Shown: positions 1 through 7,924 of the stretch, piece after piece
Numbering within the stretch: position 1 is the stretch's first letter
How the letters are laid out: each line of letters starts with the position of its first letter
Source of the DNA: Opitutaceae bacterium
GTDB lineage: Bacteria; Verrucomicrobiota; Verrucomicrobiia; Opitutales; Opitutaceae
Direction: 5' to 3'
Assembly: GCA_947474995.1 (NCBI GenBank)
Contig: CANJNJ010000034.1
Location: 1-40,520 of the forward strand
DNA length: 40,520 nt
The notes under the pieces: model-generated
Databases searched by the model: none
Seen by the model: the letters and a program-made list of their open reading frames with translations, nothing else
What the model was told of the DNA's origin: nothing
Translations under genes and position numbers: made by a program

Positions 1-129
1 GAACGGCTCTTCACAGGAGGGGCCTACCAACCGAGCTCATGGGAGCCACGGTGGTCAATTGATGTGGGGCGCAATTCCGCGGCCAAAATCAAACCCATGA
101 TGTGTTGCTGGCTTAAACCAAGCCACCAC

Positions 130-1140
130 ATGACGACCACGAAATCCGCAGCCACGGCCGTGTCCCTGGCGCTGCCCCGCCTCAGCGAAACGTTGGAAAA
201 CCTCGCGGCCGACTTGGCCCGCTTCGCGTTGGAGTTCGGAATCGAAGACAACGGCTATTTCCCCGGCCGGCTCGCAACCATCGCATTTGCGAATGCGATC
301 TTGCTCGCGACTAAACACCCCGCCGGGGCAACCGAGCTCGCCGAGCTTCTGGCCCAGGATGGCATACCGGGTTCCGCCAGCCCTCCGGCCGAGGCGCGCG
401 CGCTGTCGGCCGACGCTCTCGACGACGCCAACTGGACGGGAGAGGTCTCGCGTTTTGTGTCCCGCCAATGGGAGGCGTCGGCGAACGGCGAAGCGGAATT
501 GGCTGCGGCGGGCCAACTGCCGCTGCGAACTCTGCAGGCTTTACATACCGGGTTGGTCGTGGCCCGAGAATTGCCAGAGGTTGCCGCCAAGCTCGAGGAG
601 CTGATTGGTTCGCTCCGCCTGGAGAACCAGTTCCTGAGCCTCCGGCTGCTCGCCTGGAGTGTTAGTTCGTGGCGGCCGGTCCTGGCGCCGTTTCTGGAGT
701 TTACGCGGGATCACTATACGGATGGCTCGGTCGAGGTGCGCGTAATCGGGGAGACGATTGCTCCGTTTTACGCGACGGCCCGGCAGCTCAATCATCCCTG
801 GGACCTTTCCTACTGGGTTCAGGTTGGCTGGAACGCGGGACTTCATTTCGCCCGCACGCGTCCGAGTGACACCGAAGCGCTACTCAAGGAAGCGGGCACG
901 GCAGGGCTGCAATCCTGTCGCGATCTCTTCACGCGTCACGTCATCGGCACTGCGAACGGAGAGGGCTCGGTGCAGATCGAGCGCGCGTGCCTGCATTTCT
1001 TTGGCGAGGCGACAGCGACGAATTTGGCGGCGTGCTATTGCACGGGGCGCGAAGCCCGGCGCCTGGCGCGGACGGCTTATGATTTCTGTTTCTGGATGGG
1101 CGTCTTCGGGGCCTTCCCGGTGCCGACGGCGAATGAATAA
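130..1140 (+). CDS. hypothetical protein (unknown family)
   Basis: An open frame of about 336 codons. I do not recognise the family. The product is alanine- and leucine-rich, soluble in appearance, without a clear signal peptide or membrane segment, and probably mostly helical. Its C-terminal third has several Cys, Trp and Phe residues (CLHFFGEATATNLAACYCTG). The start is uncertain: a GTG at 64 and ATGs at 97 and 100 are in frame, and I chose the ATG at 130 because the preceding residues look non-conserved and none of the starts has a good ribosome-binding site. The stop overlaps the ribosome-binding site of the SNF2 ATPase gene 12 bases downstream, so the two are probably co-transcribed. It lies in the stretch that ends at the tRNA-Gly gene and may be cargo of an integrated element. 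Confidence 0.6.
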   Translation: MTTTKSAATAVSLALPRLSETLENLAADLARFALEFGIEDNGYFPGRLATIAFANAILLATKHPAGATELAELLAQDGIPGSASPPAEARALSADALDDANWTGEVSRFVSRQWEASANGEAELAAAGQLPLRTLQALHTGLVVARELPEVAAKLEELIGSLRLENQFLSLRLLAWSVSSWRPVLAPFLEFTRDHYTDGSVEVRVIGETIAPFYATARQLNHPWDLSYWVQVGWNAGLHFARTRPSDTEALLKEAGTAGLQSCRDLFTRHVIGTANGEGSVQIERACLHFFGEATATNLAACYCTGREARRLARTAYDFCFWMGVFGAFPVPTANE

Positions 1141-1152
1141 GGAGACTCCACG

Positions 1153-2193
1153 ATGAATTTCATCCCGAACTTTGACCCCACCAGTGCCGTGCCTCCCTCG
1201 GCGGAAGTAGAGGACGCGGCGTTTCAGCAAGCCTTGGGCCTCTCGGAGGGGCTCTTTGCGCATCAAGTGGAAGGAATCGCCTTCCTGCTCGCCCGGCGCC
1301 GGTCGATTTTGGCCGACGACATGGGCCTTGGCAAAACCCGCCAGGCCATCGTCGCGATCCGTCACGCCGCGCCGGATGGACCGTATCTCGTCATCTGTCC
1401 CGCCTCGGTGAAGCTCAACTGGGTGCGTGAAATCAAGCAGGTCGACGCCGCGGCGGCGTGCACCGTGCTCGATGGGAGCGCGGCCGAGGCGTGGCCACCG
1501 AAAGCAGGAGGCTGGGTGATCATAAACTACGATCTGTTGGGGAAGCGGGTGGAGGCCCTCGTGGGCATCCCGTGGGCCGGTCTGATCTTCGATGAGGCTC
1601 ATTATCTCAAGAATCACGCCAGCCAGCGCAGCCAGCTCGCGCGGCAGCTGGCTCTCGACAATGGCGGGGACCCGGTGGTTTACGCCCTGACTGGCACACC
1701 GCTCACCAATCGACCGCGGGATCTATTCCCGCTGCTGCAGCTGGTCCGCCACCCGCTCGCGAAGAGTTTCCTGTCCTTTGCGAAGCGTTACTGCGCGGCT
1801 GAACACAACGGCTATGGCTGGCAGACGAACGGCGCCAGCAACCTCGAGGAACTCACGACACAGTTGCATGGCATCATGATTCGCCGGCGGAAGGAGGATG
1901 TGCTCGACCTGCCGCCGAAGCTTCGCACGTGGACGAACGTGGAGGTCCCGGCCGACACAGCCTCGGCCGAGATGCGCGAAGTGATGGAGAGCCTGTTACT
2001 GGTGGCGGCGAGACGCGGGGCGGGCGCCGGGCAGACACAGGGCTCCTCGAACGACCTCGAGGGGAGCCGGGTGCGGCTTCTGGCCAAGCTTAGCAAAGCG
2101 CGCGAGAAACTGGCGGCGGCCAAAATCGCGGCCACGATCGACCTCGTCGAAGTGAGATGGGCCTTAGCTAGGTCGGTCTTGGCGAATTCATAG
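1153..2193 (+). CDS. SNF2-family DNA-dependent ATPase, truncated after the N-terminal helicase lobe
   Basis: Superfamily 2 SNF2 ATPase of the SMARCAL1-like type, which normally remodels or reanneals DNA using ATP. Visible motifs are Walker A DDMGLGKT (about residues 55-62), motif Ia VICPASVKLNWVREI, the DEAH box IFDEAHYLKN, motif III ALTGTPLTNRPRDLF and the linker MIRRRKEDVLDLPPK. The whole second RecA lobe (motifs IV-VI, including the arginine finger) is missing. Family-like sequence ends at IAATIDLVE (about base 2151), and the last 13 residues look like out-of-context read-through. With 346 residues it is well short of the usual two-lobe length. A clear GGAG ribosome-binding site lies 8 bases before the ATG. 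It is most likely a non-functional remnant cut by a rearrangement, since a lone first lobe would not be expected to translocate. Confidence 0.85.
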   Translation: MNFIPNFDPTSAVPPSAEVEDAAFQQALGLSEGLFAHQVEGIAFLLARRRSILADDMGLGKTRQAIVAIRHAAPDGPYLVICPASVKLNWVREIKQVDAAAACTVLDGSAAEAWPPKAGGWVIINYDLLGKRVEALVGIPWAGLIFDEAHYLKNHASQRSQLARQLALDNGGDPVVYALTGTPLTNRPRDLFPLLQLVRHPLAKSFLSFAKRYCAAEHNGYGWQTNGASNLEELTTQLHGIMIRRRKEDVLDLPPKLRTWTNVEVPADTASAEMREVMESLLLVAARRGAGAGQTQGSSNDLEGSRVRLLAKLSKAREKLAAAKIAATIDLVEVRWALARSVLANS

Positions 2194-2543
2194 GCGGCCA
2201 CCCTCCGCCAGTGCCCCACCAGCCCCTGTAGGGGCCGCTACGGGCCATTCCCAGCGCCTTTGGGGTACGGAGCCTGTCATCCCGCCAGCCCCCCCGGGCG
2301 TCCTAAGGGTCGTGGGCTTCAAGGCCCGTGATTTGGCCTTAACCCGACAGACCAGCAGTACTGGCCGAGGTCCTACTTCAAAAAAAGGTTATGGGGGGTG
2401 AATCTATCATAGTAGCGACAGGGCCGCCCAGCTGGACCCCCTCCCCCCCGGGTCCTAACCGGCCTCCAAAAGCATTGGCGGCCATTGGCGTTTTGTTCTC
2501 ACTTTACCCTGTTTTTGTTCTCACTTTTTCCACCCTTAGAAAC
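2152..2543. other. non-coding debris between the truncated SNF2 gene and tRNA-Gly
   Basis: About 390 bases with no credible gene. It begins where SNF2 homology stops, contains C- and G-homopolymer runs unlike the surrounding coding sequence, a 22-bp-period direct repeat, and short broken frames on both strands. On the minus strand a fragment translates as GHWRRVAAYEFAKTDLAKAH before running antisense into the SNF2 gene. I cannot assign it, but it reads like the truncated start of another protein. Because the segment abuts the 3' end of a tRNA gene, it is plausibly the decayed end of an integrated element. Confidence 0.5.
2491..2527. repeat. direct repeat, two copies of a 15-bp unit at 22-bp period
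   Basis: TTTTGTTCTCACTTT occurs at 2491-2505 and again at 2513-2527. Close direct repeats of this kind occur in transposon ends and recombinase-binding arms. The family here is not identified. Confidence 0.7.
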
Positions 2544-2583
2544 GAAAAACCCCAGCTAACTCATAGGTCAACCGGGGCTTTCG
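2544..2583 (-). terminator. intrinsic terminator for tRNA-Gly
   Basis: Read on the minus strand, just after the tRNA CCA end, AAAGCCCC and GGGG followed by TTTTT form a stem around a roughly 18-base loop, ending in a T tract. Position and orientation fit termination of the tRNA transcript. Confidence 0.65.
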
Positions 2584-2589
2584 TATAAA

Positions 2590-2665
<76 letters not shown>

Positions 2666-2679
2666 AGAGCAAGGTGCAA

Positions 2680-2707
2680 GGAGTAGGATCACCCCCCCAC
2701 CCGTCAA
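2680..2707 (-). promoter_or_regulatory. candidate promoter of tRNA-Gly
   Basis: On the minus strand TTGACG (2702-2707) is followed after 16 bases by TACTCC (2680-2685), 14 bases before the mature tRNA 5' end. The -35 box is good and the -10 box is weak. Confidence 0.4.
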
Positions 2708-2722
2708 CTGCTTTTTTCACGT

Positions 2723-2751
2723 GATTTCCGGACAGCAACTGACCGGAAATC
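2723..2751. other. stem-loop after the response regulator stop codon
   Basis: GATTTCCGG (2723-2731) pairs perfectly with CCGGAAATC (2743-2751) around an 11-base loop, directly adjoining the regulator stop codon. No T tract follows on the minus strand, so it may protect or process the 3' end rather than act as a classical terminator. Confidence 0.55.
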
Positions 2752-4152
2752 CTATTTGTCCGTTACATCCAACTCGGGCCACTGGGCAATCTTCCGGTGC
2801 AACGTCCGCCGGCTCACGCCCATCAGCTTGGCCGCCTTGGTGCGATTGCCGCGAGACTTCAAAAGCGCCTCGTGCAAGAGCCGCCGCTCGTTGTCCTCGA
2901 CCGACAAGGAGCCCGCGGCCGACGTCTGGCTTCCTGGCGTCGACTGGGGCGCGCGACCGTCCGCTCCCGAGCCCGGGCTCGCCCCCCCGCGGAATTTCGG
3001 CTCAAGATCGTACTCGGTGAGACGGCCACCGCGCCGCAGCACGACGGCGTTTTCACAGAAATTCCGCAGCTCCCGGATGTTTCCCGGCCAGGCATAGGCT
3101 TGCAACGTGGCCAGCGCGCCGGGTTCCACGCTCAGGGGCGGAACACCATTTTCGTCCGAAAGGATTTTGATGAAATGCGCCAGCAGGAGCGGAATATCCT
3201 CGGTCCGCTCGCGCAGCGGCGGCATGAACAGCCGGACGACGTTCAGGCGAAAGAAGAGGTCCTCGCGAAATTTTCCGTCGCGCACCATTTGCTCCAGATT
3301 GCGATTGGTCGCGGCGACCAGCCGCACGTCGAGTTCGAGCGGCTTGGAGCCACCCACGCGTTCGACGGCCTTGGTTTCGAGGAAACGCAGCAGCTTCACC
3401 TGGGTGGAACCGGAGATTTCACCGATCTCATCGAGGAACAGCGTGCCGCGATCCGCCGACTCAAACCGCCCGATCCGCCGCTCCGTGGCGCCGGTAAAGG
3501 AACCGCGCTCGTGGCCGAACAGTTCGCTCTCCAGCAGGTTCTCGGAGAGCGCCGCGCAATGCACCGCGACGAACGGACCACGGGCGCGCGGACTGGCCTG
3601 GTGAATGGCCTGGGCAATCAGTTCCTTGCCCGTGCCCGACTCGCCCTCGATCAAAACGGTGGCGCGCGACGGCGCGACCAGCTTCATCTTGTCGAGCACG
3701 TCCTTCAATTTCCGGGAGGCGCCAACGATGCCCTCGATCTTGAATTTCTCATCGAGCCGCTCGTGCAGCTGCTGCACTTCCACCTCGAGCGTCTTGGTCT
3801 TCAGCGCCCGTTGGATGAGCACCTCGAGCCGTTCGATGTTGACGGGCTTCGTGAGAAAATCGACCGCGCCGCGCTTCATCGCCTCCACCGCCGTATCGAT
3901 GTTGCCGTAGGCCGTCATCATCAGCACCGCGGGGCGCTGCGGCAACCCCAGCGCCTTGTCGATGACCTTAAGCCCGGATTTGCCCGGCATCCGCAAGTCG
4001 GTCAGGACGACATCGAAGGGCTGGGCGTCGAGCAGGTTGAACGCCTCCTCCGCGTTGGCGGCAACGGTCACGTCATAGTTCTCCGCGAGCGCCTGTTGGA
4101 GGCCCTCGCGAGTGTGTTTCTCGTCATCGACGATGAGCACGCTCGGCACCAT
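2752..4152 (-). CDS. NtrC-family sigma-54-dependent response regulator
   Basis: A cytoplasmic two-component transcription activator of about 466 residues with the full three-domain layout. The receiver spans about 1-120, with phosphoacceptor Asp52 in VVLTDLRMPG and the conserved Lys in FLTKPVN. The AAA+ sigma-54 interaction domain spans about 140-370, with Walker A GESGTGKE (170-177), the sigma-54 contact loop GSFTGA (217-222) and Walker B LFLDEIGE. The C-terminal Fis-type helix-turn-helix includes GNRTKAAKLMGVSRRTLHRK. The contact loop reads GSFTGA rather than the usual GAFTGA. I chose the ATG at 4152 (MVPSVLIVDDE) because a longer frame would need an upstream TTG and adds no domain. It follows the ECF-sigma operon on the same strand by 45 bases. 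The NtrB-like kinase at 6746-7924 is a plausible partner. Target promoters cannot be read from the sequence. Confidence 0.93.
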   Translation of the reverse strand: MVPSVLIVDDEKHTREGLQQALAENYDVTVAANAEEAFNLLDAQPFDVVLTDLRMPGKSGLKVIDKALGLPQRPAVLMMTAYGNIDTAVEAMKRGAVDFLTKPVNIERLEVLIQRALKTKTLEVEVQQLHERLDEKFKIEGIVGASRKLKDVLDKMKLVAPSRATVLIEGESGTGKELIAQAIHQASPRARGPFVAVHCAALSENLLESELFGHERGSFTGATERRIGRFESADRGTLFLDEIGEISGSTQVKLLRFLETKAVERVGGSKPLELDVRLVAATNRNLEQMVRDGKFREDLFFRLNVVRLFMPPLRERTEDIPLLLAHFIKILSDENGVPPLSVEPGALATLQAYAWPGNIRELRNFCENAVVLRRGGRLTEYDLEPKFRGGASPGSGADGRAPQSTPGSQTSAAGSLSVEDNERRLLHEALLKSRGNRTKAAKLMGVSRRTLHRKIAQWPELDVTDK

Positions 4153-4197
4153 GCGCCCATTCACACGGCGCAACGCGCGCCGGTCAAGCCCCGCGGG

Positions 4198-4875
4198 TTA
4201 CTTCCCGCCGCCCGCGGTACCGCCGAGCTTCTGGGCCCGGGAGGCGAGCAAACTCAGGGTGACGGTCGGCGGCGGGGACGCATCGACCAGGGCGAGAAAC
4301 TTGTCCCGCCGGGCGACGAGCAATTCCCGCACGCGCGCCTGCTGCGGGTCATCGAGCTTCAAATCGCGATTCAGGCGCTCGAGCCGCGCGGAGATCGTAA
4401 TCGACCACAGCACATTGAAGAGCGGCATTTGCTGCAGGCGGAGAATCTGTTCGTCACTCAACGGCGAGGGGTCAGCGGCCTCGTGGGCCTCCCGGGTGGT
4501 GCGGCGCTCGGCGTTGCGTTTCTGGCGCACCGCCAGCTTTTCGCACTGCTCCGGATGCAGGAGGGCGGCAAGATTGCGCTCAAACTCCGCATCCAACTCA
4601 TCGAGCCGCTTGCGATAGATCTCAATCTGGGGGCGGGCCTGCTCGATATCCGAGACGAGGGCGGCGCGGTTCACGGGTTGATCGAACTGCCGGCTCGCCG
4701 ATTTGCCGGCCCCGGGACCCGCCACGGACTGGGCGGGCGTCACGCGCGAAAATTCACTCCCCAGGGGCGCCGGCGGGGCGGGCACGGGGACCTCATTGTC
4801 CGTCCAGGAGCGCACGAGGTAGCCGGCGCCAAACACCAGTACCGTCAGCGCAGCGATGAGCAGCCGTTGGATCAT
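4198..4875 (-). CDS. membrane-anchored periplasmic helical protein, possibly Spy/CpxP-like
   Basis: About 225 residues. An N-terminal hydrophobic segment (IQRLLIAALTVLVFGAGYLV) serves as signal anchor, followed by a proline-rich linker and a long charged helical region. LSDEQILRLQQM and a second charged stretch near LDDPQQARVRELL loosely recall the LTxxQ-type motifs of periplasmic Spy/CpxP/ZraP proteins. That resemblance is weak and is my inference. The start ATG overlaps the stop of the preceding small membrane protein by one base (TGATG), so the two are translationally coupled. It is the third gene of the ECF sigma operon, which suggests an envelope sensing or accessory role. Confidence 0.75.
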   Translation of the reverse strand: MIQRLLIAALTVLVFGAGYLVRSWTDNEVPVPAPPAPLGSEFSRVTPAQSVAGPGAGKSASRQFDQPVNRAALVSDIEQARPQIEIYRKRLDELDAEFERNLAALLHPEQCEKLAVRQKRNAERRTTREAHEAADPSPLSDEQILRLQQMPLFNVLWSITISARLERLNRDLKLDDPQQARVRELLVARRDKFLALVDASPPPTVTLSLLASRAQKLGGTAGGGK

Positions 4876-5240
4876 CAAAATTGATCGATTTCCTGGATAT
4901 CATCCGCGAGCTGCTCCCAGCCCGCGAGGTTGCGCTCGCTCTCGTTGCGCACCCCGCGCGAATGCACAAACACGACCGCAACGACGCAGAGCAGCGCGGT
5001 CACCGCGCACAGGGCGAATTGGTCCAGCAACGAGGGCACGCCAGGGATCTGGCGGGCGGCGCGCAGCACGCGGGCGGCAAACCCGGGGCGGAGCCGCGCG
5101 GCGGCAACCGCCTGGAGGTGCTGCCAGGTTTCGGGCTGCGGACCACGGGACGACCGCACTACGCGGTCGGCGAAATCACCTCGGAGCTGCGCTTCGGCCC
5201 GGGCTTGCAGGACGCGCCAGGCATGGTCGACGGGTTTCAT
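4875..5240 (-). CDS. small single-pass membrane protein, candidate anti-sigma factor
   Basis: 121 residues with one predicted membrane helix near 73-92 (DQFALCAVTALLCVVAVVFV), a cytoplasmic-type N-terminal half and a short acidic tail. The N-terminal half contains an internal duplication: AQLRGDFADRVVRSSR (about 17-32) resembles AARLRPGFAARVLRAAR (about 47-63). It starts 5 bases after the ECF sigma gene and overlaps the next gene by one base. Position, topology and the short amphipathic cytoplasmic repeats suggest a membrane anti-sigma factor. No zinc-binding anti-sigma motif (HxxxCxxC) is present, so this remains an inference. Confidence 0.75.
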   Translation of the reverse strand: MKPVDHAWRVLQARAEAQLRGDFADRVVRSSRGPQPETWQHLQAVAAARLRPGFAARVLRAARQIPGVPSLLDQFALCAVTALLCVVAVVFVHSRGVRNESERNLAGWEQLADDIQEIDQF

Positions 5241-5245
5241 GTTTA

Positions 5246-5782
5246 TTAGATTTGATAGTGCTCGCGCAGATGTTCGCGAGCTCGATGGAGGCGGGCTTTG
5301 ACCGCCGCGACACTGGTGGAAAGAGTTTCGGCAATTTCGGCATGGCTCCGGCCCTCCTGCACGAGCGCGAGCAAGGCGCGGTCCTGCGGGCGCAACTGGG
5401 CCAGGGCGTGCCGCAACGCATCGAGCTCCTCGGGATCGACGGCGCCCGGGGGCTCGGCGATGTTCTCGTGCTCAGGGCCAAACGGCAGGAAGATCCGGCG
5501 GAGTTTCTGGCGCCGCAGTTGATCGATGCACGTGTTGCGCGCGAGCCGGAAGAGCCAGGATTCGAACTGCGCCGGAGCCTGCAGACGATCCAGCGCGCGA
5601 ATCATCTTGATGAACACCTGCTGGGCCAGGTCCTCGACATAATCGCTGCGTCCCGTCATGGCGTAAACAAAACCCGCCACCCGATGCTGATAGCTGACAA
5701 TGAGCTCCCGCTGGGCGGCCTCGTCGCCCTTTTGGGCCCGGCGGACCAGGTCGGCCAGCGCAGTCGGTGAAGTTGGATCCAT
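5246..5782 (-). CDS. ECF (sigma-70 family) RNA polymerase sigma factor
   Basis: 178 residues with the two-domain ECF architecture. Sigma region 2 lies at about 25-95 (LIVSYQHRVAGFVYAMTG, DLAQQVFIKMIRALD, WLFRLARNTCIDQLRRQK) and region 4 at about 125-172, with the helix-turn-helix HAEIAETLSTSVAAVKARLH. An acidic, proline-containing linker separates them. The open frame runs further upstream, but the ATG at 5782 gives the family-typical start MDPTSPTALADLVRRAQKGD. It heads an operon with the two membrane proteins downstream and is divergent from the envelope protein at 5904, so the 121-bp spacer should hold both promoters. ECF operons of this kind usually autoregulate. I could not confirm a promoter motif. 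Confidence 0.93.
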   Translation of the reverse strand: MDPTSPTALADLVRRAQKGDEAAQRELIVSYQHRVAGFVYAMTGRSDYVEDLAQQVFIKMIRALDRLQAPAQFESWLFRLARNTCIDQLRRQKLRRIFLPFGPEHENIAEPPGAVDPEELDALRHALAQLRPQDRALLALVQEGRSHAEIAETLSTSVAAVKARLHRAREHLREHYQI

Positions 5783-5903
5783 GCAGAGAGCATAGTGTGT
5801 GAGCAGCAAGACGCGCGGAAGGCCAGAAAGATTCGGCATCCAGACGCGCAACCTTGCAATCGGCACAACCTTCGCCTCGGCTGGATTGTTCCACGACAAA
5901 CCC

Positions 5904-6611
5904 ATGAAAAACGTGACTTTTTTGCGAGTACTGGCCGGGACCGCTGCCGCGGCTTGGGCGTTCCTGGGCACGGCCTGCCACACTGCGGTCCAACGCGACC
6001 TGTTTATGGAGGAGGCCAACGCGGCCCCGATCGAGAAACCGATCGCCATGAAGGGGGAGACGACCTTGTTCGACGGCAAACTGGCCGCCATGGCCACGGT
6101 CGAACGCGGCTTCGATCGGCCCAAGGGCCACCGGCCTTCCAGCCGGGGAAGCACCGGCAAGCTCAAGGCCAACGGCGAACCCGAAGAGAACGAGGACTAT
6201 TCCTTCGCCCACGTCTACTTTGGCGGCGGGGGCACCTCGGAAGAGGACGAAAAGGAGGCGATGAAAGACTACGTGCGGCAAATCCAGGCCCTCCGCGCTG
6301 CCGGCAGCCCGATGCCGCCCGTCACCCTCCGCGTGCGATTCACGAATAACGGCACGGAAGCAGTCGAAATCCAGGTGACCGAGGTGAACTCGGAACTGGG
6401 CAACTTTGCCGTTCGCCCGGCCAAGCTCACCATCGCCCCGGGAGAGACCGGCACGCTCGAACCGATGATTTCGCAGCTCGGCGTAACGAGCGACGAGATT
6501 CCCGTTAAATTGGGGGTATTCACCGCTGGGAAGCGGGAAAATCAAGTCGTCGCCGTCAAGAACGTGATCACCACGTCAGCCCGCAAGGAGTTTGAGGCCA
6601 AGAAAAAGTAG
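5904..6611 (+). CDS. exported (possibly lipid-anchored) protein of unknown function
   Basis: 235 residues. The N-terminus MKNVTFLRVLAGTAAAAWAF ends in LGTAC, giving a signal peptide with an imperfect lipobox and Cys25 as possible lipid attachment. The middle is charged and low in complexity (DRPKGHRPSSRGSTGKLKANG, EPEENEDYSFAHVYFGGGG). The C-terminal 100 residues look like a beta-sandwich (VTLRVRFTNNGTEAVEIQVTE, APGETGTLEPMISQL), similar in style to extracellular adhesion or carboxypeptidase-regulatory folds. It is divergently transcribed from the ECF sigma operon, so co-regulation by that sigma factor is plausible. I do not recognise a named family. Confidence 0.8.
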   Translation: MKNVTFLRVLAGTAAAAWAFLGTACHTAVQRDLFMEEANAAPIEKPIAMKGETTLFDGKLAAMATVERGFDRPKGHRPSSRGSTGKLKANGEPEENEDYSFAHVYFGGGGTSEEDEKEAMKDYVRQIQALRAAGSPMPPVTLRVRFTNNGTEAVEIQVTEVNSELGNFAVRPAKLTIAPGETGTLEPMISQLGVTSDEIPVKLGVFTAGKRENQVVAVKNVITTSARKEFEAKKK

Positions 6612-6664
6612 GGCGGCAGCTCGGTCTGGCGCATCTGGACCTTCGTAACCGAGCCCATCGGTAA

Positions 6665-6685
6665 GGACCGCTTTCCTTGCGGTCC
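6665..6685. repeat. hairpin between convergent genes
   Basis: GGACCGC (6665-6671) and GCGGTCC (6679-6685) form a perfect 7-bp stem with a 7-base loop. The hairpin lies between the convergent envelope-protein and histidine-kinase genes. There is no T tract, so a bidirectional termination role is only possible. Confidence 0.5.
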
Positions 6686-6745
6686 GCGGGAACTCGCAGA
6701 GCCGCCCCGCCCTCTCATTGGCAGCTTGCGGGATTCAGCGCCCGA

Positions 6746-7924
6746 TCAGCTCTGCAGCATTCGCACGCGGCGATCCTTGCGGGGAAACTGGAGGGTCACG
6801 ACCGTGCCGACGCCTTCCTTGCTATCGAGGCCGATTTGCCCGCCGTGTTCGCGCATGATCTGCTGCGCGATCATCAAGCCGAGCCCATGCCCGCCCGTCT
6901 TCGTGGTTTGGTACGGCTGGAACAACCGCAGGAGATTCTCCTGCTTGATTCCGCTGCCACTGTCCCCAAACAGCAGGAACACGGAGTCGTCGTCCGAACG
7001 CCCCCTGATTTTTAATTTTCCGCCCGGCTGCATCGCCTCCATGGCGTTTTTCGTGACGTTGAAAAACACCTGCTTCACCTGGTTGCGATCGGCCATGACC
7101 CGCGGGAGCGCGGACGTCTCGGCTTCGACCGTAATCCCGCGGTCGGCCATTTCGCGTTGCTGAAACCGCAGGACCTCGGCGAGCACGTCGTTCAAATCGG
7201 TCTCCGCCAAATCCGGGGGCCGCGGGCGGATGGCCTCGAGGAAATTGCTGATGATGCCGTCGAGGCGGGCGACCTCGTCGCGACAAACCTGCACGGATTC
7301 CGCCAGGGAATCGCTGGCCTTGCCCGCCTTGAGGCGCTTCAGCTTCCGCTCGATGAGCTGCAGGTGAATCGTCAGCGAGTTGAGCGGGTTGCCCAGTTCG
7401 TGCGCCACGCCCGCCGCGAGCAGCAGAATCGACGAGGTGCGCTCCGTCTCGATGCGCGCCTCGGTTGACTGCTTGTCCTTGGTGATGTCCGAAAGAATCA
7501 CGGCAAAGCGTCGCGCCGGGGACGCGCCCGACAGCCGAAATGGCACCATGTAAAGCCGGAGGATTCTGGGCTCGGGATAACTGAGCTGAAATTCCCGCGC
7601 GACCACGGGGGCGACCGACGTGGCCGCCCCGTCCTCGAGCACCCCGCCCAAAGACGTGTGCAGTCCCGGCACCAGTCGCCAGAGCACCTGCCCGTTGAGA
7701 TCATCGCTGCCCAAACCGATGAGTCGGTGAGCGGAGCTGTTGGCGTATTCGATCACGCCGTCTTCGCGCACCACCAAAATCCCCTCCTGCAGCGTATTGA
7801 AAATCTCCTCGAACAAGGTCCGTTCGCGCGCCAGGCGCTGGACGAGATTCGCGAGGTTGACCGAGTCGAGCGTGTCGAGCCGGCCGAGAACCCGATCGAG
7901 GGACGAATGCTTCTTTACCGCCAT
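6746..7924 (-). CDS. soluble PAS-domain sensor histidine kinase (NtrB-like)
   Basis: 392 residues. A short N-terminal coiled segment is followed by a PAS domain (about 35-150, with FNTLQEGILVVREDGVIEYAN), then HisKA with phosphoacceptor His175 in AAGVAHELGNPLNS. The HATPase_c domain has the N box KNAMEAM, G1 GDSGSGI, the F box LFQPYQTTK and G2 GGHGLGL. No membrane segment is present, so it should sense an intracellular cue, as NtrB does. It is convergent with the envelope protein and is the nearest kinase to the NtrC-like regulator at 2752-4152. Pairing with that regulator is likely but unproven because the two genes are not adjacent. The partner of a sigma-54 activator would be expected to act through His-Asp phosphotransfer. 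Confidence 0.92.
   Translation of the reverse strand: MAVKKHSSLDRVLGRLDTLDSVNLANLVQRLARERTLFEEIFNTLQEGILVVREDGVIEYANSSAHRLIGLGSDDLNGQVLWRLVPGLHTSLGGVLEDGAATSVAPVVAREFQLSYPEPRILRLYMVPFRLSGASPARRFAVILSDITKDKQSTEARIETERTSSILLLAAGVAHELGNPLNSLTIHLQLIERKLKRLKAGKASDSLAESVQVCRDEVARLDGIISNFLEAIRPRPPDLAETDLNDVLAEVLRFQQREMADRGITVEAETSALPRVMADRNQVKQVFFNVTKNAMEAMQPGGKLKIRGRSDDDSVFLLFGDSGSGIKQENLLRLFQPYQTTKTGGHGLGLMIAQQIMREHGGQIGLDSKEGVGTVVTLQFPRKDRRVRMLQS

Noticed and set aside
2391-2588. 65-codon frame before tRNA-Gly
   Set aside because: It crosses the direct repeat and the tRNA terminator and has no ribosome-binding site.
2797-4884. 695-codon plus-strand open frame
   Set aside because: It is antisense to the response regulator and the membrane protein, both with clear domains. 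Its product has no motif and an Arg/Gln/His-rich composition typical of GC-rich shadow frames.
5783-5903. ECF-type promoter motif between the sigma gene and the envelope protein gene
   Set aside because: TGGAAC occurs on the minus strand near 5890, but no matching -10 at proper spacing was found, so I do not list a site.
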